Shown here: positions 42,160 through 49,820 of the stretch, one piece after another
Numbering within the stretch: the stretch's first letter is position 1
Layout: each line of letters begins with the position of its first letter
Assembly: GCA_024276825.1 (NCBI GenBank)
Contig: JAJRWI010000071.1
Coordinates: 1-54,734, forward strand
Length of the DNA stretch: 54,734 nt
Reading direction: 5' to 3'
Source: an archaeon
GTDB lineage: Archaea > Asgardarchaeota > Thorarchaeia > Thorarchaeales > Thorarchaeaceae
Notes under the pieces: generated by a model
Databases searched by the model: none
What the model was told of the DNA's origin: nothing
Seen by the model: only the letters and a program-made list of their open reading frames with translations
Translations under genes and position numbers: made by a program

Positions 42160-42573
42160 ATGCCATCACGGATCTCAAGCAGAAGGAGTGTGGATATTGA
42201 ACAATGTCCAGTGTTCATTGCAGCACGAATTCTTGGTAAGAAATGGGCAATACTCATCCTTCAAGAAATGATGATGCCTGAGGCTGAAGATGGACTCCGA
42301 TTCAGTGAGATCCAGCGGCATTTAGACTGGATCACACCCAAAGTTCTCAGTAAGCGACTGAAAGAGCTTGTTTCTGAGGGCATTCTGAACAGACATGTAG
42401 ACTCCTCAGTCATCCCCCCACGAGTGACATACACATTGACCGATAAAGGCCTTGCATTGAAGGAGATCATCGTCCTAATGCAGCAGTGGGGAAAGAAACA
42501 TGGTGGGGATGCAGCATCTGCATGCTATGGAATGGACTTCACACATTGCCGAATATGCAGGCGATACTCATAA
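42160..42573 (+). CDS. HxlR-family transcription regulator
   Basis: A 137-residue winged-helix protein. It has the HxlR start CPVFIAARILGKKWAILILQEMM (about 17-39), the recognition part FSEIQRHLDWITPKVLSKRLKELVSEGIL (about 49-77) and PPRVTYTLTDKGLALKEII (about 86-104). HxlR proteins often sense aldehydes or redox state through a cysteine; here Cys 17 lies at the usual place and the tail holds CYGMDFTHCRIC. Start ATG 42160 chosen over the upstream TTG or GTG. It ends one base before the convergent thioredoxin-like gene. Confidence 0.9.
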   Translation: MPSRISSRRSVDIEQCPVFIAARILGKKWAILILQEMMMPEAEDGLRFSEIQRHLDWITPKVLSKRLKELVSEGILNRHVDSSVIPPRVTYTLTDKGLALKEIIVLMQQWGKKHGGDAASACYGMDFTHCRICRRYS

Positions 42574-43071
42574 CTATGAGTTCTGCTGAACTGCAGCATG
42601 CTGCTCTATTAAGAACAGAATTTCTTCCTCTATTGTTGGTTTTATCCTGGGCTTTGTCTTGATTCTCGCTATCTCCTCACCAGAATTTCTATCGAATATG
42701 AGAATTGTCGGACTGCTTGTTATCCCGAATATGTCTACTTCCTTTGGACTGGGTGGGACTGCCCAATGAACGCCATGACGGGCTCTAGGACCAGGTTTCT
42801 TCATTCCACCTAACGCTCTGATTCTAATTCCCAATCGTTCCTCAAGCAATGCTAGAACAGGAACAGCATTTCTGGCATCTCCACACCAGTCAGCAAACAG
42901 GACAACAATCTCATATTGCTCCCTATAGTTCTGAAGTTTTTCTATCACATCGCTCTTTAACTGGTAATTCTCTTTGACCTTCATAAAGGCATGCTTGTAA
43001 ATCCTGCCCATTTGTTCAATATATTCGCTACATGTTGCGCAATCTTCTGAAACATCCATTAGTTTGGGCAT
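42574..43071 (-). CDS. Thioredoxin-like protein with WCGDA site
   Basis: A 165-residue protein from ATG 43071, preceded by GAGAGGAG. A Cys-rich start (EDCATCSEYI) is followed by a thioredoxin fold: VVLFADWCGDARNAVPVLALLEE (about 56-78) with one active-site Cys (WCxD), then SSPTILIFDRNSGEEIARI (about 119-137) with the cis-Pro. This is the ‘WCGDS/A’ type of thioredoxin-like protein, where the second Cys of CxxC is replaced. It probably exchanges thiols with one cysteine or binds a cofactor. The upstream ferritin-like gene is in the same operon (17 bases apart). Confidence 0.8.
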   Translation of the reverse strand: MPKLMDVSEDCATCSEYIEQMGRIYKHAFMKVKENYQLKSDVIEKLQNYREQYEIVVLFADWCGDARNAVPVLALLEERLGIRIRALGGMKKPGPRARHGVHWAVPPSPKEVDIFGITSSPTILIFDRNSGEEIARIKTKPRIKPTIEEEILFLIEQHAAVQQNS

Positions 43072-43088
43072 ATCATTCTCCTCTCTCA

Positions 43089-43562
43089 TCAACATACAAT
43101 ATCGTTTCCTCTTTGTGCTTTCTGTCTTTGTAATGGTGCTGTCTTGATCATTGTAATGACCTCTCGAAGTCCTGAGTCATGTCTTTTCTCATCATCCTTT
43201 AGACGTTGAAAAATGGCCTTTGCGAGTGGGTCTTCCAATTCGTGTAATGCCTGCGAAAGAAGTTCTATCATTTCACCCTCCTTTGCTAATACAGACTTCA
43301 GAATATTCTCGAGCTTGATTCTGTCAATGTATCGTTGTACTTTTGCACTCCAAGAATCGCAAGGTGTAGTGCTTATGATTTCAAGCATTCCTTGCAAGAG
43401 ATTTTTATGCCTCCATGTGTCCAACCTCAATTCCATCAGGATGAGCCTTACAGCGGGCTCAGATACACTCTCTTCTGCTAGCGAGAGCTCATTTAGGGTT
43501 TCTTCCTCAACCTCGATTTGTCTTTCGATTATTGCGATCAACTTCTCATTTTTATCAGACAT
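43089..43562 (-). CDS. Ferritin-like four-helix protein
   Basis: A 157-residue helical protein from ATG 43562 (a start 12 bases upstream is possible). Helical segments carry typical di-iron ligands: IIERQIEVEEETLNELS, LILMELRLDTWRHKNLL (E, H), VLAKEGEMIELLSQAL and LKDDEKRHDSGLREVI (ExxH-like DEKRH). Such a four-helix pattern fits ferritin-like/rubrerythrin or DUF2202-type proteins used against peroxide. No rubredoxin domain. It is upstream of the thioredoxin-like gene, which suggests an oxidative-stress pair. Confidence 0.75.
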   Translation of the reverse strand: MSDKNEKLIAIIERQIEVEEETLNELSLAEESVSEPAVRLILMELRLDTWRHKNLLQGMLEIISTTPCDSWSAKVQRYIDRIKLENILKSVLAKEGEMIELLSQALHELEDPLAKAIFQRLKDDEKRHDSGLREVITMIKTAPLQRQKAQRGNDIVC

Positions 43563-43715
43563 GATTCTAACCAAGACTCTTAACTATAATTAAGTTATTA
43601 AGGATATTTATTCGGCAAAAATGGGGGCCACTCAAAAACTGGTAAAAATGATTAGTGCCAAAACAAAGCCTTATGTTGAACAATGGTCAATGATATGTAA
43701 TATAGGTGTGAGAGA

Positions 43716-45620
43716 ATGACTATTGGTGATGTTGCAAGGAAGGAATCAGGCAAGGCTCTATTACTTTCCAATGAAGCAATAGTTCGTGGTGCCTTAGAGG
43801 CTGATGTGAAAGTAGTAGCGTTCTATCCAGGCTCACCAGTTTCTGAGATCATGGACACATTTGAGTTGTTGCTTGATGATTTCGATCTAAAAATGGAGAT
43901 ATCCATTAATGAGAAGGTCGCATTGGAAACAGTGGCTGGAGCTTCAATGGCTGGAGTACGGGCCTTCACAGCCATGAAGAGTGTGGGAATGAATGTCGCG
44001 AGTGACTCAATGTTTAGCATTGCTTACACGGGTGTCAATGCTGGATGTGTGTGCCTGATTGCGGATGACCCATACGCTCACTCTTCACAATCTGAACAGG
44101 ATGGCCGCTACTTTGGCGAGGCGGCCTATGTTCCAATGATGGAACCTGCAAACCCTCAAGAAGCCAAAGAGATGCTAAAATCTGCCTTTGAAATCTCTGA
44201 GAAATATAGGACACTTGTTATTGTAAGGACAACAACCAGAGTCAATCATCAACGTGGAATTGTAGAACTTGACCCTCTGAACAGGACTTCTTTCAAGAAG
44301 AATCGATGGAATGATGTGCGAGGACAATACTTTACCGTGGGACCAGTTGCAAGAATGCTAAAGAGGAAGTTATTGGAGAAAAACACGGCAATCAAAAGGG
44401 AGTTTGAAAATTGTCCGTTTAATTTCATTAAGGACGGTGACGGCCGCATAGGAATAATCACTGCTGGAGTCTGCTATTCACATACTCTCGAGGCGCTTCG
44501 TAATCTTAAGATAGATCTTCCAATCTTAAAGATTGGAACAATCTATCCGTTACCAGAAAAGATGATTGTTAACTTTCTCAGAGGGCTGGACAGAGTGATT
44601 ATCATTGAAGAACTGTCCCCATATCTTGAAACACGGATAGCTGCAATCTCCAAGTATGCAAGTCCATCTGTTGGAATCTATGGGAAGAAGAGCGGCCATT
44701 TCTCCGAGATGCTCGAATACAATGTGCCTATTGTCGAAAAGGTCATTGCCACCGTTATGAGAATGAACCCTTCAATAGATTATGATGCCATTCTTGAGCG
44801 GGCACGAAAGCTAAAAGAGTCATTGCCTGAGAGAGCACCGATATTCTGTCCCGGCTGCCCTCATAGGGGAACATTCTGGGCATTGCGGCAGGCGCTGACA
44901 AAGCTGAAACTGTGTGATAAAGATGGAAATGTAAAGTTTGTGTTCAACAATGACATTGGTTGCTATAGCATGGCGTTTCTGCCTCCGAACAATTTCAGTG
45001 ACTCTATGCTGGCGATGGGTGCATCGCTTGGAATCTCTGCAGGAATGAACCTTGTACTCGAAGACAAGATTATTGCAATGATTGGTGACAGTACTATGTA
45101 TCATGCATCATTGCCTGGGATAGTCAATCTCATTCATCACAATTCAAATGTCACACTCTTTGTTCTTGATAATTCGGTCACTGCAATGACAGGGCAGCAG
45201 TTCAATCCAAACTCGCCCTATGATGCTGGTGGCAGGGCCGCAAGGAAGATCAACATGGAAAAGTTGTTTGAAGCACTGGGTGCTGACAGTGTGAGCGTAA
45301 TAGATCCATATAACACACGCGATTGCATCCAGCCAATTGCTGATGCTATCGAGCGAGATGGGTTCAATGTGGTGATCTCAAGGCGCGAGTGTGCATTATA
45401 TGGCGATCGGCTAAAAAAGAGAGCGGGCAAGAGGATAGTCCCATCTGTGAATGACCCTGAGATCTGCCGTAATATATACGCATGCGTGAAAGAGTTCTAT
45501 TGTCCTGCAATAATGGTCGATGAATCTACTGGCAAGATGGTAATCCTGAGAGACCTCTGTGATGGCTGTCTGGAGTGTAGACAAGTTTGCCCTGTTGACG
45601 CCCCACGAAGAGGAGAGTGA
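43716..45620 (+). CDS. iorA: Indolepyruvate ferredoxin oxidoreductase, alpha subunit
   Basis: A 634-residue protein. Pyrimidine-domain part at about 14-200 (EAIVRGALEADVKVVAFYPGSPVSEIMD), then CPGCPHRG (about 377-384), TPP-binding GDSTMYHASLPGIVNLIHHN (about 454-473) with VLDNSVTAMTGQQFNP, and a C-terminal ferredoxin part. The second cluster motif CDGCLECRQVCPVDA is intact; the first reads CRNIYACVKEFYCPA, where the usual second Cys is Ile, so one ligand is missing. IorAB oxidises aryl pyruvates to aryl-CoA, reducing ferredoxin. Operon with iorB, 3 bases apart. Alone and far from amino-transferase genes. Confidence 0.93.
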   Translation: MTIGDVARKESGKALLLSNEAIVRGALEADVKVVAFYPGSPVSEIMDTFELLLDDFDLKMEISINEKVALETVAGASMAGVRAFTAMKSVGMNVASDSMFSIAYTGVNAGCVCLIADDPYAHSSQSEQDGRYFGEAAYVPMMEPANPQEAKEMLKSAFEISEKYRTLVIVRTTTRVNHQRGIVELDPLNRTSFKKNRWNDVRGQYFTVGPVARMLKRKLLEKNTAIKREFENCPFNFIKDGDGRIGIITAGVCYSHTLEALRNLKIDLPILKIGTIYPLPEKMIVNFLRGLDRVIIIEELSPYLETRIAAISKYASPSVGIYGKKSGHFSEMLEYNVPIVEKVIATVMRMNPSIDYDAILERARKLKESLPERAPIFCPGCPHRGTFWALRQALTKLKLCDKDGNVKFVFNNDIGCYSMAFLPPNNFSDSMLAMGASLGISAGMNLVLEDKIIAMIGDSTMYHASLPGIVNLIHHNSNVTLFVLDNSVTAMTGQQFNPNSPYDAGGRAARKINMEKLFEALGADSVSVIDPYNTRDCIQPIADAIERDGFNVVISRRECALYGDRLKKRAGKRIVPSVNDPEICRNIYACVKEFYCPAIMVDESTGKMVILRDLCDGCLECRQVCPVDAPRRGE

Positions 45621-45623
45621 TGG

Positions 45624-46238
45624 ATGATGACGAAAACATACAACATCATTTTTTGCGGAGTTGGCGGACAAGGTCTGATGCTGCTATCTGCAATTCTGAG
45701 TAAAGCGGCAATCAATGCTGGGCTGAATGTTATCACTGGTGAACAGCACGGTCTCTCACAAAGGCAAGGTTCAATCTATGTTCACTTTAGAATTGGTGAT
45801 GTTATCTCGCCACTGATCCCATATGGAACTGCTGACATGATGATTGCAATGGAAGCCACTGAAACTTTACGATACATCGAATATCTAAAGGACGATGGCG
45901 TAATAATCATGAGCAATCGGATAATGCATTCTGTCATTGAAACTGAGCAGGTCGCTCTTGATAAGACAGGTGCTACAAAATATCTCACTGTTGATGATAT
46001 TGTTGTAAAACTGAATGAGGTCACCAGACGTGTTATCCTTCTTGATTCTTTGGAACTCGCCAATAAGGCAGGCAACCCACTAACTGAAAACTCCGTTCTC
46101 ATTGGTGCTGCCCTTGCATCTGAGGACTTTCCAATTCCAGAGGATGCTATCAAGAACGCCATTCGTGAATTGGTCCCAAAGAAGACAATAGATGCAAATC
46201 TAGAAGCATTCAGACTTGGGTTGCGCGTAGATGCATAG
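45624..46238 (+). CDS. iorB: Indolepyruvate ferredoxin oxidoreductase, beta subunit
   Basis: A 204-residue protein of the gamma-domain family: IIFCGVGGQGLMLLSAILSKAA (about 8-29), ITGEQHGLSQRQGSIYVHFRIG (about 37-58) and LDSLELANKAGNPLTENSVLIGAA (about 142-165). These are the usual IorB motifs. It follows iorA by 3 bases with GAGGAGAG ahead of the ATG. Its last codons and stop lie inside the right copy of the inverted repeat, and a second, detached copy of those codons lies at 30083-30104. Confidence 0.93.
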   Translation: MMTKTYNIIFCGVGGQGLMLLSAILSKAAINAGLNVITGEQHGLSQRQGSIYVHFRIGDVISPLIPYGTADMMIAMEATETLRYIEYLKDDGVIIMSNRIMHSVIETEQVALDKTGATKYLTVDDIVVKLNEVTRRVILLDSLELANKAGNPLTENSVLIGAALASEDFPIPEDAIKNAIRELVPKKTIDANLEAFRLGLRVDA

Positions 46239-46407
46239 AGCTAGGACAGAGTTGGAGACCAATCAAAAGAACATCTAATGATATACAGCAAGATTGAGAG
46301 GGGTCTAAATAGTCTCATCAGAGATCAAAGTCTGAAACGTGCCCAGTGCTGTTCCTGGGCGGACGGGACTGAGATGTCCAAGAATGTCCAATTTACAATG
46401 AACGGTT
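46217..46407 (-). repeat. Right copy of the 190-bp inverted repeat (inversion breakpoint)
   Basis: Reverse-complement match to 29915-30104. It begins inside the last codons of iorB and ends at the N-terminal fragment of the broken membrane gene. Because the iorB end belongs to iorB, this copy's iorB side is likely the original neighbour. Confidence 0.9.
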
Positions 46408-46627
46408 CAGTGAAATAGAAATCAGCCATGATAAATGAGAACGAATTCATCGCCATGCCAAACATGAACACAGCCCATGCAAGTCTGAAATCCACAATTT
46501 TTCTTATAGAGCTTCGAAACCATTGACCGATGAAGAGTGCGACAAACAGGAGTGAATACAAAATCACTCCAGAATCCAGGATCAGGATTATATCACTAGT
46601 CAGACTTGGCGTGTCTAGAATTGGCAT
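46408..46627 (-). pseudogene. N-terminal fragment of the broken membrane/longin-like protein gene
   Basis: From ATG 46627 the frame encodes two membrane helices (IILILDSGVILYSLLFVALFIG and RLAWAVFMFGMAMNSFSFIMADFYF) and then enters the repeat, where it stops at 46325. The sequence ends just where the plus-strand fragment at 30105 begins (helix three, IWTKIGYIAM). Joined, they give a protein of about the length of the intact paralogue at 31053. It is probably no longer functional. Confidence 0.75.
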
Positions 46628-46960
46628 GGATCCAAATTACTATTCATTCAGTTTGGACATATTGACGGTAGATTTTGCAGCATAGGAGTTCTATTTGAAT
46701 TAACGAACTCATTGAATCATTCATGTGGTTATCAAATAGAATTTAATAGCCATTACTGCTAATTGTTGTTGTTCTTTGATAATATGTTGATCAACACATA
46801 ACCCTGAATTCTACAATTTTGCGTCAAGAAAATCCAAATCGAGTATCCCGAGAATTTGTGATTAGCCCAAAGGGGAATAAATTACGAAGAGAAGTGTCAA
46901 TTGATATGAGATAGAACTGATATGTTGCATTAATAATCACTCAGATGATTGACAGAGAAT
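46628..46960. other. AT-rich intergenic region upstream of the structured RNA
   Basis: 333 bases with no credible ORF. It holds the promoter of the minus-strand fragment at one end and, at 46929-46937, a TATA-like CATTAATAA that is about 30 bases before the start of the GC-rich RNA. Confidence 0.4.
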
Positions 46961-47150
46961 AAGGTGGGTAAGGGGACCTGCAGACAACGCAGTGCGGCCG
47001 CGCCATTCGGCCTGCCAAGGATCTCTTGGTCAGCCCACCTATTGTTTTTCGCACCGCGTTCCAGATGTTGATTTTTCAAGACATCTGCAAGACGGCCCAC
47101 CGCACGCCAAAGTGGACTGTCGATCTGCATGGTCGAAAGTTCCCTTACCC
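46961..47150 (+). ncRNA. Structured non-coding RNA of unknown family
   Basis: A GC-rich 190-base stretch in AT-rich surroundings. Its ends pair over 12 bases: 46966-46977 with 47139-47150, including one G-U. Inside are further helices: CTGC/GCAG (46978-46981 with 46989-46992), GTGCGG/CCGCAC (46992-46997 with 47100-47105), CCAAG/CTTGG (47015-47019 with 47025-47029) and a long hairpin CAGATGT/ACATCTG (47062-47068 with 47081-47087). A TATA-like element lies upstream (46929-46937) and a T-rich stretch follows the 3' end (47151-47180), which favours the plus strand. It lacks the conserved SRP S-domain and RNase P motifs, and is not a tRNA or 5S rRNA. Confidence 0.65.
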
Positions 47151-47549
47151 TTGTTTTCGTTGTTTTGGTTATGCTCTTTTTCTATAAGACCTTTGGTAAT
47201 GAAAGCAGTTATTTGTCTTATATCTTACTATGAAATATGATAACATGTTAGATTGATTACTTTCATATAAAAAAACTATTGGTCTGTATATCTTAAAAAT
47301 GTCCAGTATGATTCAGGTGGCCATGATATCAGAATAGATTAATTGTTCAAAAAGACAGATTTGGGTTATTAAGACTTAAATCCCTTTAATGAGATAATAT
47401 TCTGCAGTTCGATCCAAGCAGACTACCTAGCAAGACCGGAAATGAGGGCGGTTCAGAGTAACCAAAAGATCCCATCAGTCGAAGGTCCAGAATCATATCA
47501 TTGGGGATAGTGAAGAGGTTGAGCCTGAAAAGACGGGGTACAGGAAATA
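47151..47549. other. Intergenic region between the RNA and the membrane sensor gene
   Basis: About 400 bases. The first 30 are T-rich and may terminate the RNA. From about 47400 to 47530 the base composition is more GC-rich than around it and could be a 5' leader of the sensor gene, preceded by an AT-rich stretch near 47370-47395. I see no convincing ORF or known RNA motif. Confidence 0.35.
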
Positions 47550-49229
47550 ATGTATGAGTTATTTGTATATTCAGCTTTGTTAATCTATGTTGCTTCATTA
47601 TATATAGGACTTCAAAAGAAACCAAGAAGGGATTCAATATTATTTCTCGCCTTGCTATTTGGCATATTATTAGCAACAAGTCAGATCATATGGTATTTGC
47701 AAATTAATCATTCAGGTTCATTCATTCTGAATAATATTGTTCATATTGTTGAATATCCAATCACTACATTCGAAATCTTGCTTGGTTTGAGAATGTTTCA
47801 TTACAGTGCGATTTCAAGAGTTAAGGGCACTAACAGGTATGCCCATCCATTCTTTATAGTAGTCACTATGATTTCAATTGGAATTGTCGAGATTCTAGAT
47901 TTCATCTCATCAGATTATTTTGTTATCGCCAATGCCGCGATTTTGCTCTCGCTAATACTATTCAGTTTTGTTGGATATTATGCAGTGTTGTTTAGAAATA
48001 ATCCATATGCAAAAGCACCAGTTGACCACGAAAGGGGAATTCAAATTATTATCACGGGATTTGTGATTCTGATTATTGGGATGATCATAATTGAGGGGGT
48101 GTTCTTGAATTTTGAACTTGGGATAATAATGGAATTATTCTCTATCATGATTATATTCTTTGGAGGAATTATTTCAGCCACACCGACATTCATAGATGTC
48201 TTTTCAAAACTGAAAATGGGAACTATAATCGTAGATATCAGTGGAGAAATAAAGCTAGTGAAGTTCATTGATACAAGGCATGAGAGTTTCCATGATGACA
48301 AGTCGGTCAAAACAGCCACTGCCATAATTGCAAAAATAGCAGATGAGATAGATCATGTGTTTGAAACTGGTCAAGACTATGAGATACCGTTTATTGAACT
48401 TGAACAGTTGGATTCGGACAGATTATACAAGATTGATATATTACCGCATCAATCTGGGCTGTCAAATAGGCCAATCTCAATCCTAATTATTATTTCAGAT
48501 GTCACTTCATCAGTGACTGAGATGGAAACTGAGAAACTAGCAGACCTCTTAGAAAAATATATTGAAGAAAAGGATTATGCAAACCTATTCTTGGATGTAA
48601 TTAGTCATGATATGGGGAACCTCCTGCAGGGACTAATTTTGTCATTTGAGATATTTCATGAGATAAAGGACTTTAGTGTTATCACAGAGTTGATGGCGAG
48701 CTTGGAAAAGAAAGTAAGGCGTTCGAAGAGTCTGCTAAATGAGATAAAGATGATTGCAAATGTAAAAACAAAGCCCAAGGAGTTCAAGAGAATTAATGTG
48801 GCATATGCAATCGTTGCAGCAGCCAAAGAGGTCCAAGATAGTATTTGTGATGCTGAAATCTTTCTGGACATCAAGCAAATCGGACCACAAACTAAAGTCT
48901 TGGCAGATGAGTTAATAAAACTTGGATTTATTGGGATAATCCAATTTTGTGCCAATGTCCACACAGACACGAGTTATTTAGAAGTCAGCATCCATTCTCT
49001 GGAAAATGAGAAGAAGGTAGCAATTGAAATTAAAGACACAAACTTGAGAATTCCAATATCAAGTATGGACCTTTTGTTTAATGAGGACGCAAGAATTCAA
49101 TTATCCATTGAAAGTATAGGACTGATACTCGCAAAACGGGTCTTTCGTAGATTTAATGGTGAAATTACAATTCAGGCTGAAGAAGACGGCACTAATTTCT
49201 TGATAAAACTGCCAATGGCACATTTGTAA
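47550..49229 (+). CDS. Membrane sensor with degenerate histidine-kinase domain
   Basis: A 559-residue protein. Seven or so membrane helices (about 5-215) form an N-terminal sensor similar in layout to 7TM histidine kinases. A PAS-like segment follows (about 225-335, MGTIIVDISGEIKLVKF to ISDVTSSVTEME), then a phospho-acceptor-like helix with LDVISHDMGNLLQGL (about 349-363). The ATPase domain is degenerate: the N-box is replaced by FIGIIQFCANVHTD, and the G-boxes are reduced to KDTNLRIP and SIESIGLILAKRVFRRFNG. It may bind no ATP and work as a phospho-acceptor, receiver partner or signalling scaffold. Confidence 0.75.
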   Translation: MYELFVYSALLIYVASLYIGLQKKPRRDSILFLALLFGILLATSQIIWYLQINHSGSFILNNIVHIVEYPITTFEILLGLRMFHYSAISRVKGTNRYAHPFFIVVTMISIGIVEILDFISSDYFVIANAAILLSLILFSFVGYYAVLFRNNPYAKAPVDHERGIQIIITGFVILIIGMIIIEGVFLNFELGIIMELFSIMIIFFGGIISATPTFIDVFSKLKMGTIIVDISGEIKLVKFIDTRHESFHDDKSVKTATAIIAKIADEIDHVFETGQDYEIPFIELEQLDSDRLYKIDILPHQSGLSNRPISILIIISDVTSSVTEMETEKLADLLEKYIEEKDYANLFLDVISHDMGNLLQGLILSFEIFHEIKDFSVITELMASLEKKVRRSKSLLNEIKMIANVKTKPKEFKRINVAYAIVAAAKEVQDSICDAEIFLDIKQIGPQTKVLADELIKLGFIGIIQFCANVHTDTSYLEVSIHSLENEKKVAIEIKDTNLRIPISSMDLLFNEDARIQLSIESIGLILAKRVFRRFNGEITIQAEEDGTNFLIKLPMAHL

Positions 49230-49306
49230 GCCAAATTCAGAAGTTCTAAAGTTTGCTATATATGAATATTGATATTAAATAATCAATCCAAACAGCAAAG
49301 TCAGCC

Positions 49307-49744
49307 TTATAGAAAGGGCCTGAACATCTCTAGCAATTCATTATCACTCAAAATATTCTGGACCATCCACAGGTCATTATAATCATCCCAAGGAAAATAT
49401 GGGTGGTTTCGAGTCTGTTCAGTCGGCACGTACATCCATGCATTGGCAAGTATGTTGTCGACAAGAATAAGGATTCTTGTAATAATTCTCGAATATAGAC
49501 CCTGTTTTACTCCCTCAATATGATCGAGATGATTGATCTCGTCTTCAGGAACTTCAAATGAGAGGGCTAAGAATGATGATGTTTCATCCTTAATAGCAAA
49601 TGGAAATCGTGCCATTTCAGGATTGTATACACGCCTGTATTCAAGCACTCTGCATATTTTACAGTTTTCGTGTTGCTTCCAAATTCCATTTGTGATAAAT
49701 GTACCATATCCTACAACAAGCATTTCAACCATATACTGTCCCAT
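49307..49744 (-). CDS. Gamma-glutamylcyclotransferase-like protein
   Basis: A 145-residue protein from ATG 49744 (ATG 49732 and 49723 are alternatives; the longer open frame overlaps the terminator and the preceding gene and is not used). VVGYGTFITNG (about 10-20) is the YGxx substrate loop of the GGCT/AIG2 fold, and LDHIEGVKQGLYSRII (about 73-88) corresponds to the region with the catalytic Glu. The fold also serves other small-molecule cyclotransferases and amine-adduct enzymes, so the substrate is open. It lies directly after the giant FG-GAP gene but is separated by a terminator. Confidence 0.75.
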   Translation of the reverse strand: MGQYMVEMLVVGYGTFITNGIWKQHENCKICRVLEYRRVYNPEMARFPFAIKDETSSFLALSFEVPEDEINHLDHIEGVKQGLYSRIITRILILVDNILANAWMYVPTEQTRNHPYFPWDDYNDLWMVQNILSDNELLEMFRPFL

Positions 49745-49769
49745 CAATATTAATGAAACTTGTTTTCTT

Positions 49770-49809
49770 AAAAAAGAAGGAGAGCCCCCCAAAAAATATA
49801 TTGAGGGGC
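49770..49809 (-). terminator. Terminator hairpin of the giant FG-GAP gene
   Basis: On the minus strand GCCCCTC (49803-49809) pairs with GGGGGGC (49784-49790) over 7 bp with one G-U, a 12-base loop, and a T-rich tract follows (about 49770-49778). Confidence 0.75.
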
Positions 49810-49820
49810 ATGATTTTAGA

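Noticed and set aside
29915..46407. The inverted repeats as ends of a 16-kb transposon
   Set aside because: No transposase, integrase or terminal motifs in the segment, and one repeat contains the ordinary end of iorB; an inversion with duplicated breakpoint explains all parts.
46930..47130. 66-residue minus-strand ORF through the RNA gene
   Set aside because: It lies in a region with many RNA helices, has no ribosome-binding site and no protein-like pattern.
46966..47150. tRNA with a long intron, based on the GGGTAAG/CTTACCC end pairing
   Set aside because: The bases before the 3' strand cannot form a T-arm and no D-arm or anticodon arm is found.
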